43,221 nucleotides of DNA from Deltaproteobacteria bacterium (GTDB taxonomy: Bacteria > Bdellovibrionota > JACOXK01). Of the stretch, positions 7,804-16,087 are shown piece by piece. Under the pieces are notes generated by a model. It was not told the DNA's origin, searched no databases, and saw only the letters and a program-made list of their open reading frames with translations. Made by a program: the position numbers and the translations under genes. The DNA lies in contig JACPKQ010000006.1 of NCBI GenBank assembly GCA_016186995.1, forward strand, positions 1 through 43,221, in the 5' to 3' direction. The stretch's first letter is position 1. Each line of letters opens with the position of its first letter.

Positions 7804-8955
7804 ATGCAGCTTATAAGAAAAATATATAAAGCAGTTTTAGATAGTTATTCTTATTTAAAACTTTCGGAAAGAGAGAATAAAATTACATTTTATGCAGAGG
7901 ATGCTGCTAGTTTTGGGCATTTTGAAGCTATTATTACTGAACTGACATATACTTATAAAGTATGTATTAATTATCTTACATCGGATATCCATGATCCTGT
8001 TTTTATAAGAGATGATCCCTATATTCGCCCTTTTTATATTGGTTCTTCTTTTTTAAGAGTTCTTATTTTTTATTTTATTAAAACAAGGGTTTTTGTTATG
8101 ACAATGCCTGATCTTGAAACATTTCAACTTAAAAGGTCTTACGCCAAAGTGCATTATGTTTATATTTTTCATAATATGTTAAGTACCCACATGGTTTTTA
8201 GAAAAGGGGCTTTTGATCATTATGATACTCTTTTTTGTGTTGGGCCTCACCATTTAGAAGAGGTCAGAAAGACCGAATTAAAATATAACCTCAAGAAGAA
8301 GCATCTTGTAAACTATGGGTATAGTCGTTTGGACACTATTTTAAAAAACAAAGGAAAAACACAAATAAAAAAAGAGGGGCATGAGATGAGAGTACTTATT
8401 GCTCCTTCCTGGGGTAAAAATGCCCTTTTAGAATTGTGTGGAAATGAGATTTTAAGTACTTTGGCAAAAACTCATTTTTTAGTAAGGGTAAGGCCTCATC
8501 CTATGACACTAAAAAAGCAACCTAAGGCGATGACTTTATTAAGGGAAAAATATGCTGCGCATAAAAATATTGTTTTCGAATTTGATGTAGCTTCGACACA
8601 ATCTTTGTACGAGTCAGATGTTATGATTAGCGATTGGTCTGGTGCTGCATTAGATTATGCTTTTGGATTGGAAAAGCCAGTTATCTTTATTGACGTACCC
8701 CGTAAGGTTAACAATCCTGAATATGAGAATATAGATGTTATTCCTTTTGAAGTATCTGTTCGTAATGATATTGGCAAAGTTATTTCTGTAAATGAGTTCT
8801 CCAGGCTTCCAGGCATTATTACTGAACTTGTAAAATCAAAACATCTTTATGAAGATGCTATTAAAAAAACGAGAGATAAAAGTATTTTTAATATTGGCAA
8901 CAGTGGGAAAGAAGGGGCAAAAGCAATTTTAGAAATATTAGAGGTTCCACAATGA
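7804..8955 (+). CDS. CDP-glycerol glycerophosphotransferase family protein (TagF/TagB-like)
   Basis: This 383-residue protein resembles the C-terminal catalytic part of teichoic-acid glycerophosphotransferases, which move glycerol-phosphate (or a related polyol-phosphate) from a CDP donor onto a membrane-linked acceptor at the inner membrane face. Diagnostic stretches are LVRVRPHPM (about 223-231) and MISDWSGAALDYAF followed by GLEKPVIFIDVPRKVNNPEY near 280-310. The N-terminal third is hydrophobic in patches, but no clear transmembrane helix is forced. It overlaps the ATP-sulfurylase gene by 4 bases (ATGA). In a Gram-negative context the target is more likely a capsule or LPS-linked polymer than wall teichoic acid. 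Confidence 0.88.
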   Translation: MQLIRKIYKAVLDSYSYLKLSERENKITFYAEDAASFGHFEAIITELTYTYKVCINYLTSDIHDPVFIRDDPYIRPFYIGSSFLRVLIFYFIKTRVFVMTMPDLETFQLKRSYAKVHYVYIFHNMLSTHMVFRKGAFDHYDTLFCVGPHHLEEVRKTELKYNLKKKHLVNYGYSRLDTILKNKGKTQIKKEGHEMRVLIAPSWGKNALLELCGNEILSTLAKTHFLVRVRPHPMTLKKQPKAMTLLREKYAAHKNIVFEFDVASTQSLYESDVMISDWSGAALDYAFGLEKPVIFIDVPRKVNNPEYENIDVIPFEVSVRNDIGKVISVNEFSRLPGIITELVKSKHLYEDAIKKTRDKSIFNIGNSGKEGAKAILEILEVPQ

Positions 8956-10016
8956 TTTTAAAAACAACGATAAGCCCTGAAACACTTCAAGATATTATTT
9001 ATATAGAAAATGGAACTTATCATCCTTTGAGGGGATTTTTAACTAGAGATGAATATTATTCTGTTTTAAATAACATGCTTTTAAAAAATAAAGAACCTTG
9101 GAGTGTTCCTATTACTTTAGATGTTGATGCAGAGGTTTTTAAAAGGGCGCAAAAAGAAGACAAACTTTATTTTGAATATAATGGTTCACTTATTGGATTT
9201 ATGTTTATTGAAGATAGTTTTGAAATAGATGTTTCTCAAGATTGTCTTACTTTTTTTAAAACTCAAGATCTTAAGCATCCTGGGGTTGAGAAAGAGATGA
9301 AACGATCGCAATATAGAATAGGTGGGGTCGTTAAAGTAACTCAAAATAATATTTTAAAAAATGAATTGAATCCTATTTCTACCCAAAATTATTTTAAAAA
9401 ACAGGGGTGGAAAACTGTTTTAGGATTTCAGACAAGAAATCCAATTCATAGAGGACACGAATATCTTCAAAGAATAGCGCTCACTTTGTGTGATGGGCTT
9501 TTTATTAATCCTTCTATTGGTTGGAAGAAAAAGGGTGATTTTAGTGAAGAAGCGGTTATGGTTGCTTATAAGAAGATGCTTGCAGAGTTTTATCCTCATA
9601 ACAGAGTACATCTTGTGGGTTTAAAAAATGTTTTTAGATATGCAGGCCCGAGAGAGGCCATATTTCATGCTCTTATGAGGCGAAATTTGGGTTGTACACA
9701 TTTTCTGATTGGACGAGATCATGCGGGGGTTGGAAATTTTTATGAAAAGTACGAAGCTCAAGAACTTGCAAGAGAACTGCAAAAAAAGGTTGATCTGGGT
9801 ATTACTTTAGTATTGACGAAAGAGCCTTTTTTTTGTAATGCTTGTAATCAAGTTGCTACTGAAGAGTGCTGTGCTCATGAAGAGGGTGAACATGTGACAA
9901 TCAGTGGCACAGCTGTCAGGGAAAGTTTTAGAAGAGGAAAAATTCCTGACAACCGTTTTATGCGAGCTGAAATTTCCGAAGTAATATTAAATTTGAAAAA
10001 GGATATATTCATATGA
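8952..10016 (+). CDS. sat: Sulfate adenylyltransferase (ATP sulfurylase), homo-oligomeric type
   Basis: The enzyme makes adenosine 5'-phosphosulfate and PPi from ATP and sulfate. The 354-residue sequence has HPLRGFL (24-30), PWSVPITLDV (49-58), the nucleotide-binding QTRNPIHRGHE (160-170), GPREAIFHA (232-240), GRDHAG (254-259), a CNAC...CC..H metal-type cluster near 295-310, and the C-terminal SGTAVRE motif. All key motifs of the Sat family are present. It is slightly shorter than usual and carries no APS-kinase extension. No CysC, APS reductase, sulfotransferase or sulfate transporter is in the window. Instead it is overlapped by 4 bases on each side with a glycerophosphotransferase and a pyruvate-kinase-like gene. 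Its biological role here is therefore open. Confidence 0.9.
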   Translation: MILKTTISPETLQDIIYIENGTYHPLRGFLTRDEYYSVLNNMLLKNKEPWSVPITLDVDAEVFKRAQKEDKLYFEYNGSLIGFMFIEDSFEIDVSQDCLTFFKTQDLKHPGVEKEMKRSQYRIGGVVKVTQNNILKNELNPISTQNYFKKQGWKTVLGFQTRNPIHRGHEYLQRIALTLCDGLFINPSIGWKKKGDFSEEAVMVAYKKMLAEFYPHNRVHLVGLKNVFRYAGPREAIFHALMRRNLGCTHFLIGRDHAGVGNFYEKYEAQELARELQKKVDLGITLVLTKEPFFCNACNQVATEECCAHEEGEHVTISGTAVRESFRRGKIPDNRFMRAEISEVILNLKKDIFI

Positions 10017-10975
10017 AAAAACTTATTCTTACGGTAGGCCCCGCTTTTTTTAAAAGTAGTATTCTTACAAAATTTCCTTCAAAAAATTATATTTTTAGAA
10101 TTAATGGTGCCCATAATGATAAAGCAAGTATGGTGGAGTGTATTGAAAAATTAAGAAAGGCCCAACCTGATGCCCACATTTTAATTGATCTTCCAGGTAA
10201 TAAAATCAGGTTAAAAACACTTGAAAGCCCTATCCCTCTTGAAATAGGGAAAAATATTACTTTAAAAAAAGATCAACTTAATTATCCACAGTTTTGTGAG
10301 CTGATTCACCCTGGGGACACCGTATTAGCAGATGACAGTCGTCTTAAATTACAGGTTCAAGAAACTCGTAAAGAGGGTGTTGTTTTAAAATCACAATCGA
10401 ATGGTTCTTTAAAGTCAGGTAAAGGTTTGCATGTAAGAAATATCAATGAACACTTGCCTTTCTTTTTTGAAAGAGATTTGGAAATTATCGAAACAGCTAA
10501 TAAATATAAAATTACTTATTTAGGTTTATCTTTTGTTCGAGATGTGAAAGATATTTTATTGGCTCGTGAAGTAGTTAACAAAGAAATAACACTTATTTCT
10601 AAGGTTGAAACAAGATCTGCTGTTAAAAATATTGATTCTATTTTAACACAGGTTGACCATATTCTCATTGATCGAGGAGATCTATCAGCTGACATAGGGC
10701 TTGAAAAAATTCCTATGTGCCAAAAGTTTATTATTGAAAAAGCTCTATTTTACAACAAAAGGGTTTTTCTAGCTACTGAGTTTCTTAAATATATGACAGA
10801 TAATCCATTGCCATCCATTGCTGAGGTAACAAGCCTTTATAGCGCTATGAAGCAGGGTATTTATGGCATTCAACTTTCTGAAGAAACATCAACAGGGCTT
10901 TATCCTGAAGAATGTGTGGAAATAGTAAATAAAATACTTGAAGAAATTAGCCAAGAGCAGAGTTTTATTCTTTAG
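10013..10975 (+). CDS. Pyruvate-kinase-like protein consisting of catalytic A/B domains only
   Basis: The 320-residue protein aligns with pyruvate kinase from LTVGPA to ETSTGLYPEE but stops where the regulatory C-terminal domain would begin; full-length enzymes are about 470 residues or more. Kept residues: R29 and N31 in FRINGAH, K197 and E199 in ISKVET (phosphoryl transfer and metal), D223 in RGDLS, T255 in LATEFL. Changed: the canonical NFSHG is NGAHN, DTKGPE is DLPGNK (altering the monovalent-cation/K+ site), and KGVNLPG is KGLHVRN. It could use PEP or another enol-phosphate, but it is not a normal glycolytic enzyme. It overlaps sat by 4 bases, implying a dedicated partnership. Confidence 0.82.
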   Translation: MKKLILTVGPAFFKSSILTKFPSKNYIFRINGAHNDKASMVECIEKLRKAQPDAHILIDLPGNKIRLKTLESPIPLEIGKNITLKKDQLNYPQFCELIHPGDTVLADDSRLKLQVQETRKEGVVLKSQSNGSLKSGKGLHVRNINEHLPFFFERDLEIIETANKYKITYLGLSFVRDVKDILLAREVVNKEITLISKVETRSAVKNIDSILTQVDHILIDRGDLSADIGLEKIPMCQKFIIEKALFYNKRVFLATEFLKYMTDNPLPSIAEVTSLYSAMKQGIYGIQLSEETSTGLYPEECVEIVNKILEEISQEQSFIL

Positions 10976-11062
10976 CTTAGAAATTTTGTTAAAAATCCTA
11001 GATTTGCTGGCGCTTTTGTGCTATAAATCCGTCACCCTCTGCGGAAGTCATTTACGCGAAAC

Positions 11063-11139
11063 TTGTCATCACGAGCCCGTAGGGCGTGGTGATCTCATCG
11101 CTACCGCGATGGGATTGCTTCGTTTCACTCGCAATGACG
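11063..11139 (+). repeat. Palindromic dispersed repeat, family A (inverted relative to 7681 copy)
   Basis: TTGTCATCACGAGCCCGTAG...CATCGCTACCGCGATGGGAT-TGCTTCG...CTCGCAATGACG. The central part is the reverse complement of the centre of the 7681 copy. It lies right after the pyruvate-kinase-like gene. Confidence 0.85.
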
Positions 11140-11146
11140 ATACAGC

Positions 11147-11200
11147 GGGAATCTAGGAATTCTGGATTCCAGATAGTCCTTCGGACTTCTGGAATGACAG
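11147..11200 (+). repeat. Palindromic dispersed repeat, family B, overlapping a gene start
   Basis: GGGAATCTAGGAATTCTGGA-TTCCAGATAGTCCTTCGGAC-TTCTGGAATGACAG. The terminal GGAATGACAG holds the ATG (11194) that best starts the following lipoprotein gene, so the repeat appears to supply the start codon and first residues. Confidence 0.8.
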
Positions 11201-12315
11201 AAAAAAAACTTGTGAGATTTTTTAAGTTTTTCTTTTATCTTTTCCTTGCCTCTTTTCTTGCCTTAGGTTGTGGCACTCAAAGTGATCCATATGAAAAAAT
11301 TCGAGATTGGTATAATACGGTTCAATCGTGGCCTGATGACCTTCTCAATGAAATTCCAGATCCTGAAGATTGGGTTGATTTACAATCCTTCTCAGACCCA
11401 CAGTATGTAGGCTTTGGTATTTATCTGGATCGAGAAAGACTTTCTCGATTTAAAGATGCTGCTATTCCAGAAGTTTTAGAAATTTTTGAGAAAGAGGGGG
11501 TTCGAGTTATTCGAGTGAACCGCTTAGCTCCAGGCAGGAAAAACGTCACTATCTCAGAAGAATATGTGACTTCTGAGTCGGGAGAGCTTGCAGATTATAT
11601 GAGTTCTTACAATGCCATGGGTATTTATTTCCCACAATTTAATAATACTATTATGAATTCAGTACCCGCATTTTTAAAAGAGAATAAACCCACCATCGGG
11701 CTTTTTAAAAATGTTACTAAAGAAACAGTTCTGCATGAATATTTACATCATCTCATTTATGAATTTCATGCCGTCAAAGAAAATGGTTTGTCTCTTTATA
11801 CGAGAAAAATATTAGAAAAAAACATACTTGCTATGAGATTTAAAGATATTGAAACTGAGTTTTTAGCATTGAGAGAAAAAAGAAGTAGAGGTGTGTCGCT
11901 ATTTCAAAGTGAGTGGGAAGAAAAATATCTCAATTATTTAGTGGGGCTTTTTAATGAATATAAAAATATTGCGTTTCATGAAAAGTCTCATTTCATTATT
12001 AATCAGTTTTTATTTGATAATCTTTATGAAGTGGGTTTAGAGGTTTCAGATATTTTAGGATTGTTTCAAAATTTTGAGATAGCCTATAGAAGGGTAGAAG
12101 CATCTTTAGAAAAACTCACCCAAGAGGTTCAAAAAGTTCACAATTCTTTAAGTAAAGAAAGCTATTCGCCTACTTTCCAAACTGAGTTTAAAAAAATACA
12201 TGCAGAAGTTTTAGATTTTAAAAACAACTCTTCATTTGAAAAAGAAAAATTACGTTTTTATGAGTGGTATGTGAGAGTTAAAAAAGGTTATCCACGTATT
12301 CTTATTTCTTTTTAA
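11194..12315 (+). CDS. Putative HExxH metallopeptidase-like lipoprotein
   Basis: The product starting at ATG 11194 has 373 residues with a lipoprotein signal: basic start, hydrophobic FFFYLFLASFLALGC, lipidated Cys26. A zinc-protease-like motif HEYLHH lies at 181-186 (HExxH at 181-185), followed by an IYEFHAVKENG stretch. The C-terminal half is helical and charged, with likely coiled-coil character near the end. The family is not recognised. The frame is open further upstream to 11086, but those codons are repeat-derived and lack a signal-like start. Its 3' end overlaps the convergent methyltransferase gene by 14 bases. Proteolytic activity is inferred from the motif only. Confidence 0.72.
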   Translation: MTEKKLVRFFKFFFYLFLASFLALGCGTQSDPYEKIRDWYNTVQSWPDDLLNEIPDPEDWVDLQSFSDPQYVGFGIYLDRERLSRFKDAAIPEVLEIFEKEGVRVIRVNRLAPGRKNVTISEEYVTSESGELADYMSSYNAMGIYFPQFNNTIMNSVPAFLKENKPTIGLFKNVTKETVLHEYLHHLIYEFHAVKENGLSLYTRKILEKNILAMRFKDIETEFLALREKRSRGVSLFQSEWEEKYLNYLVGLFNEYKNIAFHEKSHFIINQFLFDNLYEVGLEVSDILGLFQNFEIAYRRVEASLEKLTQEVQKVHNSLSKESYSPTFQTEFKKIHAEVLDFKNNSSFEKEKLRFYEWYVRVKKGYPRILISF

Positions 12316-12967
12316 ATAAGTCTTCAGCCTTTTTAAGCTGGGCGGAACCTTCCTGTTTTGTTCCCTTATCATGGGTTGCAAAACCATATTTAAGAGCATC
12401 TTTATCAAAGGGTTTTTTAGCAATACACTGGACAAGTGCTTTGTTATTGATTGTAGTTTCCTGGTAGAAGAGAACTCTTAAACCTTCAAGATATTTTAAA
12501 ACCTCATTGGGCTTAAAACAATCATCAGGAGAAACATCTGGATCTTTTTCTATATGAAAAAGATCGGTTGTGTAGTTTTCAATAAGGATAGTGCCCCCTT
12601 GGCAAAGGCCTCGTTTAATTTCAAAAAAGTAACGAGGAACAGGCTTGAAATAAGTCATAATAATAGTATCAAGCTTCATGATAGGGAAAATATAAAAATC
12701 AAGGTCGCATACTTTGGTTTCAAGCGTTACTTTTTTTTCTTCAGCCAATTTTTGGGCTTTTTGAACCGCTTTTTCCGAAAAATCAAAGCCACTCACTTCA
12801 AAACCTTGGGACGCAAGATAAACACTGTTTCGACCTTCTCCCATGGCAATATCAAGGGTTTTTCCTTGGCGCAGGCGCTTTAAGTTTTCTTTGATAAAGG
12901 CTAAAGGTTCTTTTCCATAGATATAGGAATCAGTTTCAAATTTTTGATTCCATTCTTGTTTATTCAT
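12302..12967 (-). CDS. Class I SAM-dependent methyltransferase (TehB-like)
   Basis: This 221-residue cytoplasmic protein has LDIAMGEGRNSVYLASQGF (about 39-57), the glycine-rich SAM loop with the 'G.GRN..YLA..G..V.G.D.S' pattern typical of tellurite-resistance/thiopurine-like small methyltransferases. FDFSEKAVQKAQ is the acidic-loop region, and IENYTTDLF follows later. The substrate is not evident; the C-terminal tail after about residue 185 is lysine-rich. The start at ATG 12967 overlaps the adenosine deaminase stop by 4 bases, so it is translated from the same message as add. Confidence 0.8.
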   Translation of the reverse strand: MNKQEWNQKFETDSYIYGKEPLAFIKENLKRLRQGKTLDIAMGEGRNSVYLASQGFEVSGFDFSEKAVQKAQKLAEEKKVTLETKVCDLDFYIFPIMKLDTIIMTYFKPVPRYFFEIKRGLCQGGTILIENYTTDLFHIEKDPDVSPDDCFKPNEVLKYLEGLRVLFYQETTINNKALVQCIAKKPFDKDALKYGFATHDKGTKQEGSAQLKKAEDLFKKK

Positions 12968-13944
12968 AGGAATAAATCCCTGTATTTTGATTTTTTGCTT
13001 TCAGGTATAAAACTTGCCTTATAAGTTTGTGTCAGAATTTGTTTAAGATTATTTTGACTTAAGCCTACTTTTGAAAGGGCTACTTCATATTCATGGGTCA
13101 GATCAATTCCAAAAAAAAGTGGATCGTCTGTATTAAGGCTGACAGGTAAACCCCTTTCAAAAAACATTTTTACTGGGTGTTTTTCAAGTTGTGTCACAGC
13201 TTGGGTAATAAAATTGCTTGTCAGAGAGATTTCAAAAGGAATTTGTTTTTGAATCATTTCTTTTAAAATATCTTCTTCGTGCATCACTTGAATGCCATGG
13301 CCAATTCGTTCTGCTTTTAAAATATGAACTGCTGTTCTTACGTTTTCGGCAAACTCAGTTTCGCCACTGTGTATGGTGACATGAAGCCCAGCATTGTGGG
13401 CTCTAAAAAACTCAAGAGCAAAATCTGAAGGAGGGAACCCACGTTCTGGGCCGGCAAGATCAACTCCAACAATGTCATCTTGGTATTTCAAAGCAAGGTC
13501 TATTGTTTTAGCACACGCTTCTACGCCATAATCACGTGATGAAATAAGAATAAGCCCTGTGACAAGATCAAAATCTTTTTCTCCCTTTTTAACTCCGTCA
13601 ATGACTGCTTCTACGATTTCTTCCCAAGAGAGCTTGGAACGGTTTGCCATGAAACTGGGGCTAAAGCGAAATTCAACTATTTTAATATTATCTTTGGAGG
13701 CTTCTCTGTGAGCTTCGTAAGTTAGTTTTGAAACGGCTTCTTGAGTTTGAAAGGCATCTTGAATGATTTCAAACTTTTTAAGAACATCTTCAAGGGTTTT
13801 AGATGGGGTGAGGCACAGTTCATCAAAGCCTAAATTTTCCCGAAGATAGGGGCGTGCAGCCTCAAGAGAGAAAGAGGCCTCAAGGTGTCTGTGAAGTTCA
13901 ATTTTAGGTATCTTTTTAAGTTCTTGATAGAGCAATGAATTCAT
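12964..13944 (-). CDS. add: Adenosine deaminase
   Basis: The enzyme deaminates adenosine (or possibly adenine or a related purine) to inosine, using zinc. With the start at ATG 13944 the protein has 326 residues. Metal and catalytic residues are visible: H18 and H20 in ELHRHLEA, the histidine in TIHSGET, IGHGIQVM, and the D-D pair in LNTDDPLFFG. A longer frame reaches 14043 but adds 33 residues of low resemblance and would overlap the divergent mutase gene, so the internal ATG is preferred. Downstream it is coupled to a methyltransferase gene. Deaminase subfamily members with other substrates (adenine, N6-modified adenosine) cannot be excluded. Confidence 0.88.
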   Translation of the reverse strand: MNSLLYQELKKIPKIELHRHLEASFSLEAARPYLRENLGFDELCLTPSKTLEDVLKKFEIIQDAFQTQEAVSKLTYEAHREASKDNIKIVEFRFSPSFMANRSKLSWEEIVEAVIDGVKKGEKDFDLVTGLILISSRDYGVEACAKTIDLALKYQDDIVGVDLAGPERGFPPSDFALEFFRAHNAGLHVTIHSGETEFAENVRTAVHILKAERIGHGIQVMHEEDILKEMIQKQIPFEISLTSNFITQAVTQLEKHPVKMFFERGLPVSLNTDDPLFFGIDLTHEYEVALSKVGLSQNNLKQILTQTYKASFIPESKKSKYRDLFL

Positions 13945-14027
13945 TGTTGAGAAGTGTGTATCAGAGAATCTTGAAAATTCAAAGCCTTTGACAGGAGTAT
14001 GAAATCCTTGATATTTTCCGTTTCGAT

Positions 14028-15662
14028 ATGTTCCAAAAAGCAATTAAAAAAAATGTTCAACAAAACCATTCTGCTCCTAAGCGGAGTTTTACAACTATTT
14101 CAGATATGGAAGTGCCAGCGCTTGTTACACCAGAAGATCTTAAAAAATTTAATGCAAAAGAAAAACTAGGCGAGCCCGGTCATTATCCATACACCCGTGG
14201 CATTTATGAAAGTATGTACAGAGGTAAACTGTGGACGATGCGTCTTTTTGCAGGGTTTGGAACGGCTTTTGATACCAATAAAAGATTTCGAATGCTTTTA
14301 GAGCACGGGCAAACAGGGCTTTCAACTGCTTTTCACATGCCTACTCTTCGTGGGTTTGATTCAGACAATCTTAAAAGCAGAGGAGAAGTTGGGGTAGCAG
14401 GGGTTGCCATTGATAGCTTAGAAGATATGGAAGTTCTTTTTGACAAGATTCCACTTGAAAAAGTGACAACCTCTATGACGATCAACGGTCCAGCTGCCAT
14501 TTTATTTGCAATGTACATTGCGGTTGCAGAAAAACAGGGTGCCGATATCAAGAAAATAAGTGGAACCATCCAAAACGATATTTTAAAAGAATACTTGGCT
14601 CAAAAATTATGGCTCTTTCCACCCAAGCCTTCGATGCGTTTGATCACAGATATTTTTGAGTATGCAGCCGAAGAAGTTCCAAAGTGGAATACCATTAGCA
14701 TTAGTGGCTATCACATTCGTGAAGCAGGCTCTACTGCTGTGCAAGAGCTTGCTTTTACTTTAGCTGATGGTATTGAATATGTAAGATATGGGGTGGAAGC
14801 GGGGCTTAAAGTTGATGCTTTTGCACCACGGCTTTCTTTCTTTTTTAATTGCCACTCTGACTTTTTTGAAGAAATTGCAAAAATGCGTGCAGCTCGTCGC
14901 ATGTGGGCACAAATTATGAAAGAAAGATTTAAGGCCAAAGATCCAAAATCATGGATGTGTCGTTTTCACACGCAAACTTCAGGTGCCTCTTTAACGGCAC
15001 AACAACCTCTTAATAATGTGGCTCGCATAGCACTTCAGGCTATGGCTGCTGTTTTAGGTGGAACACAATCTCTTCATACTAATTCTTTAGATGAAACTTT
15101 GGCACTTCCTACAGAAGAATCAGTCATGGTGGCGCTGAGAACACAACAAATTATTGCAGAAGAAACAGGGGTTGCTCATACTGTCGATCCTTTAGCAGGT
15201 TCTTATTTTATAGAGACCATGACAGATAAAATCGAAGAAGAAGCATGGAAGTATATTCATAAAATTGATGAGTTGGGTGGAATGGTGGAGGCTATTGACG
15301 AAGGCTTTCCGCAAAGAGAAATTACAAATGCTGCTTATCATTATGAACAACAACTGAATCGTGGAGAAAAGGTTCAAGTAGGAGTGAATAAATATCAAAT
15401 TGAGGGAAAAACGCCTATTCATCTTTTAGAAATTGGCGCAGAAGTTGAGAAGAAACAAATTGAAAGAGTGAGAGCTTTAAAGAAAAGGCGTGATCAAAAA
15501 AAGGTAGCAGAGGCTTTAAAAAAATTGAAGCTCACTGCCAAGAGCTCAGAAAATATAATGCCTTCTATGATTCATGCTGCGAAAGCTTATTGTACTTTGG
15601 GTGAAATGTGCGAGGTTTTGTGGGAAGTTTTTGGAGAGTATAAAGACCCAGCTATTATTTAA
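14028..15662 (+). CDS. icmA: Coenzyme-B12 acyl-CoA mutase large subunit, isobutyryl-CoA mutase type
   Basis: This 544-residue TIM-barrel subunit of an adenosylcobalamin mutase has the family blocks [52 protein letters not shown] and [13 protein letters not shown]. Methylmalonyl-CoA mutase uses Tyr89 and Arg207 (P. shermanii numbering) to bind the carboxylate. The equivalents here are F74 (RLFAGFG) and Q192 (YLAQKLW), the Phe/Gln pair of isobutyryl-CoA mutase, with the same 118-residue spacing. The B12-binding domain is absent and encoded by the next gene, as in IcmA/IcmB. Likely reaction: isobutyryl-CoA to and from n-butyryl-CoA. Automatic annotation would probably call it methylmalonyl-CoA mutase. 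No chaperone (MeaB/MeaI) gene is adjacent. Confidence 0.88.
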   Translation: MFQKAIKKNVQQNHSAPKRSFTTISDMEVPALVTPEDLKKFNAKEKLGEPGHYPYTRGIYESMYRGKLWTMRLFAGFGTAFDTNKRFRMLLEHGQTGLSTAFHMPTLRGFDSDNLKSRGEVGVAGVAIDSLEDMEVLFDKIPLEKVTTSMTINGPAAILFAMYIAVAEKQGADIKKISGTIQNDILKEYLAQKLWLFPPKPSMRLITDIFEYAAEEVPKWNTISISGYHIREAGSTAVQELAFTLADGIEYVRYGVEAGLKVDAFAPRLSFFFNCHSDFFEEIAKMRAARRMWAQIMKERFKAKDPKSWMCRFHTQTSGASLTAQQPLNNVARIALQAMAAVLGGTQSLHTNSLDETLALPTEESVMVALRTQQIIAEETGVAHTVDPLAGSYFIETMTDKIEEEAWKYIHKIDELGGMVEAIDEGFPQREITNAAYHYEQQLNRGEKVQVGVNKYQIEGKTPIHLLEIGAEVEKKQIERVRALKKRRDQKKVAEALKKLKLTAKSSENIMPSMIHAAKAYCTLGEMCEVLWEVFGEYKDPAII

Positions 15663-15670
15663 AGGAGTTT

Positions 15671-16081
15671 ATGTCGAGACCTGTAAGAGTATTAGTAGCA
15701 AAACCTGGATTAGATGGACACGATCGTGGTGCTAAAGTTGTAGCTCGTGCGCTTCGTGACGCTGGGTTTGAAGTCATTTATACAGGTATTCATCAAACAC
15801 CTGAAAGCATTGTTCAAACTGCACTTGATGAAGATGTAGATTGTGTGTGTTTAAGTGTTCTTTCTGGTGCTCATAATTTTCTTTTTAGAAAAATTAATGA
15901 TCTTCTTAAAGAAAAGGGTGTTACTGACATGCCGCTTGTGGGTGGGGGAATTGTTCCTGACGAAGACAAGAAAAAACTCAAAAAAGAATGTATGCTCGAG
16001 ATTTTTACCCCAGGAACATCTCTAAAAGAAATTATCCAATTTTTTAAGAAAAACATTAAACCCCGCAGCCTATCTCATTAG
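15671..16081 (+). CDS. icmB: Cobalamin-binding small subunit of acyl-CoA mutase
   Basis: This 136-residue stand-alone B12 domain begins RVLVAKPGLDGHDRGAKVVA. DGHDRG (residues 15-20) is the DxHxxG signature in which the histidine coordinates cobalt in base-off/His-on binding. LSVLSGAH and GGGIVPDED complete the flavodoxin-like fold. An AAGGAG ribosome site precedes the ATG, and only 8 bases separate it from the large subunit gene. It ends 6 bases short of the convergent DUF35 gene. The size and separation match the small subunit of isobutyryl-CoA mutase and related two-component acyl-CoA mutases. Confidence 0.93.
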   Translation: MSRPVRVLVAKPGLDGHDRGAKVVARALRDAGFEVIYTGIHQTPESIVQTALDEDVDCVCLSVLSGAHNFLFRKINDLLKEKGVTDMPLVGGGIVPDEDKKKLKKECMLEIFTPGTSLKEIIQFFKKNIKPRSLSH

Positions 16082-16087
16082 GTTTAA

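Noticed and set aside
8952-10016. Assimilatory sulfate-reduction operon
   Set aside because: No APS kinase, APS/PAPS reductase, sulfite reductase or sulfate transporter is adjacent; neighbours are polymer genes.
7681-11139. Family A copies flanking the 7.8-11 kb operon as ends of a composite transposon
   Set aside because: The elements are short, widely scattered and carry no transposase; inverted placement around the operon may be chance, though it is noted.
11086-11193. N-terminal extension of the HExxH lipoprotein
   Set aside because: The codons are the translation of repeat families A and B and would bury the lipoprotein signal.
13945-14043. Longer adenosine deaminase start at 14043
   Set aside because: The extra 33 residues do not resemble the family and would overlap the start of the divergent mutase gene.
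14028-15662. Methylmalonyl-CoA mutase assignment
   Set aside because: The Tyr and Arg that bind the substrate carboxylate are replaced by Phe and Gln, and the B12 domain is separate.
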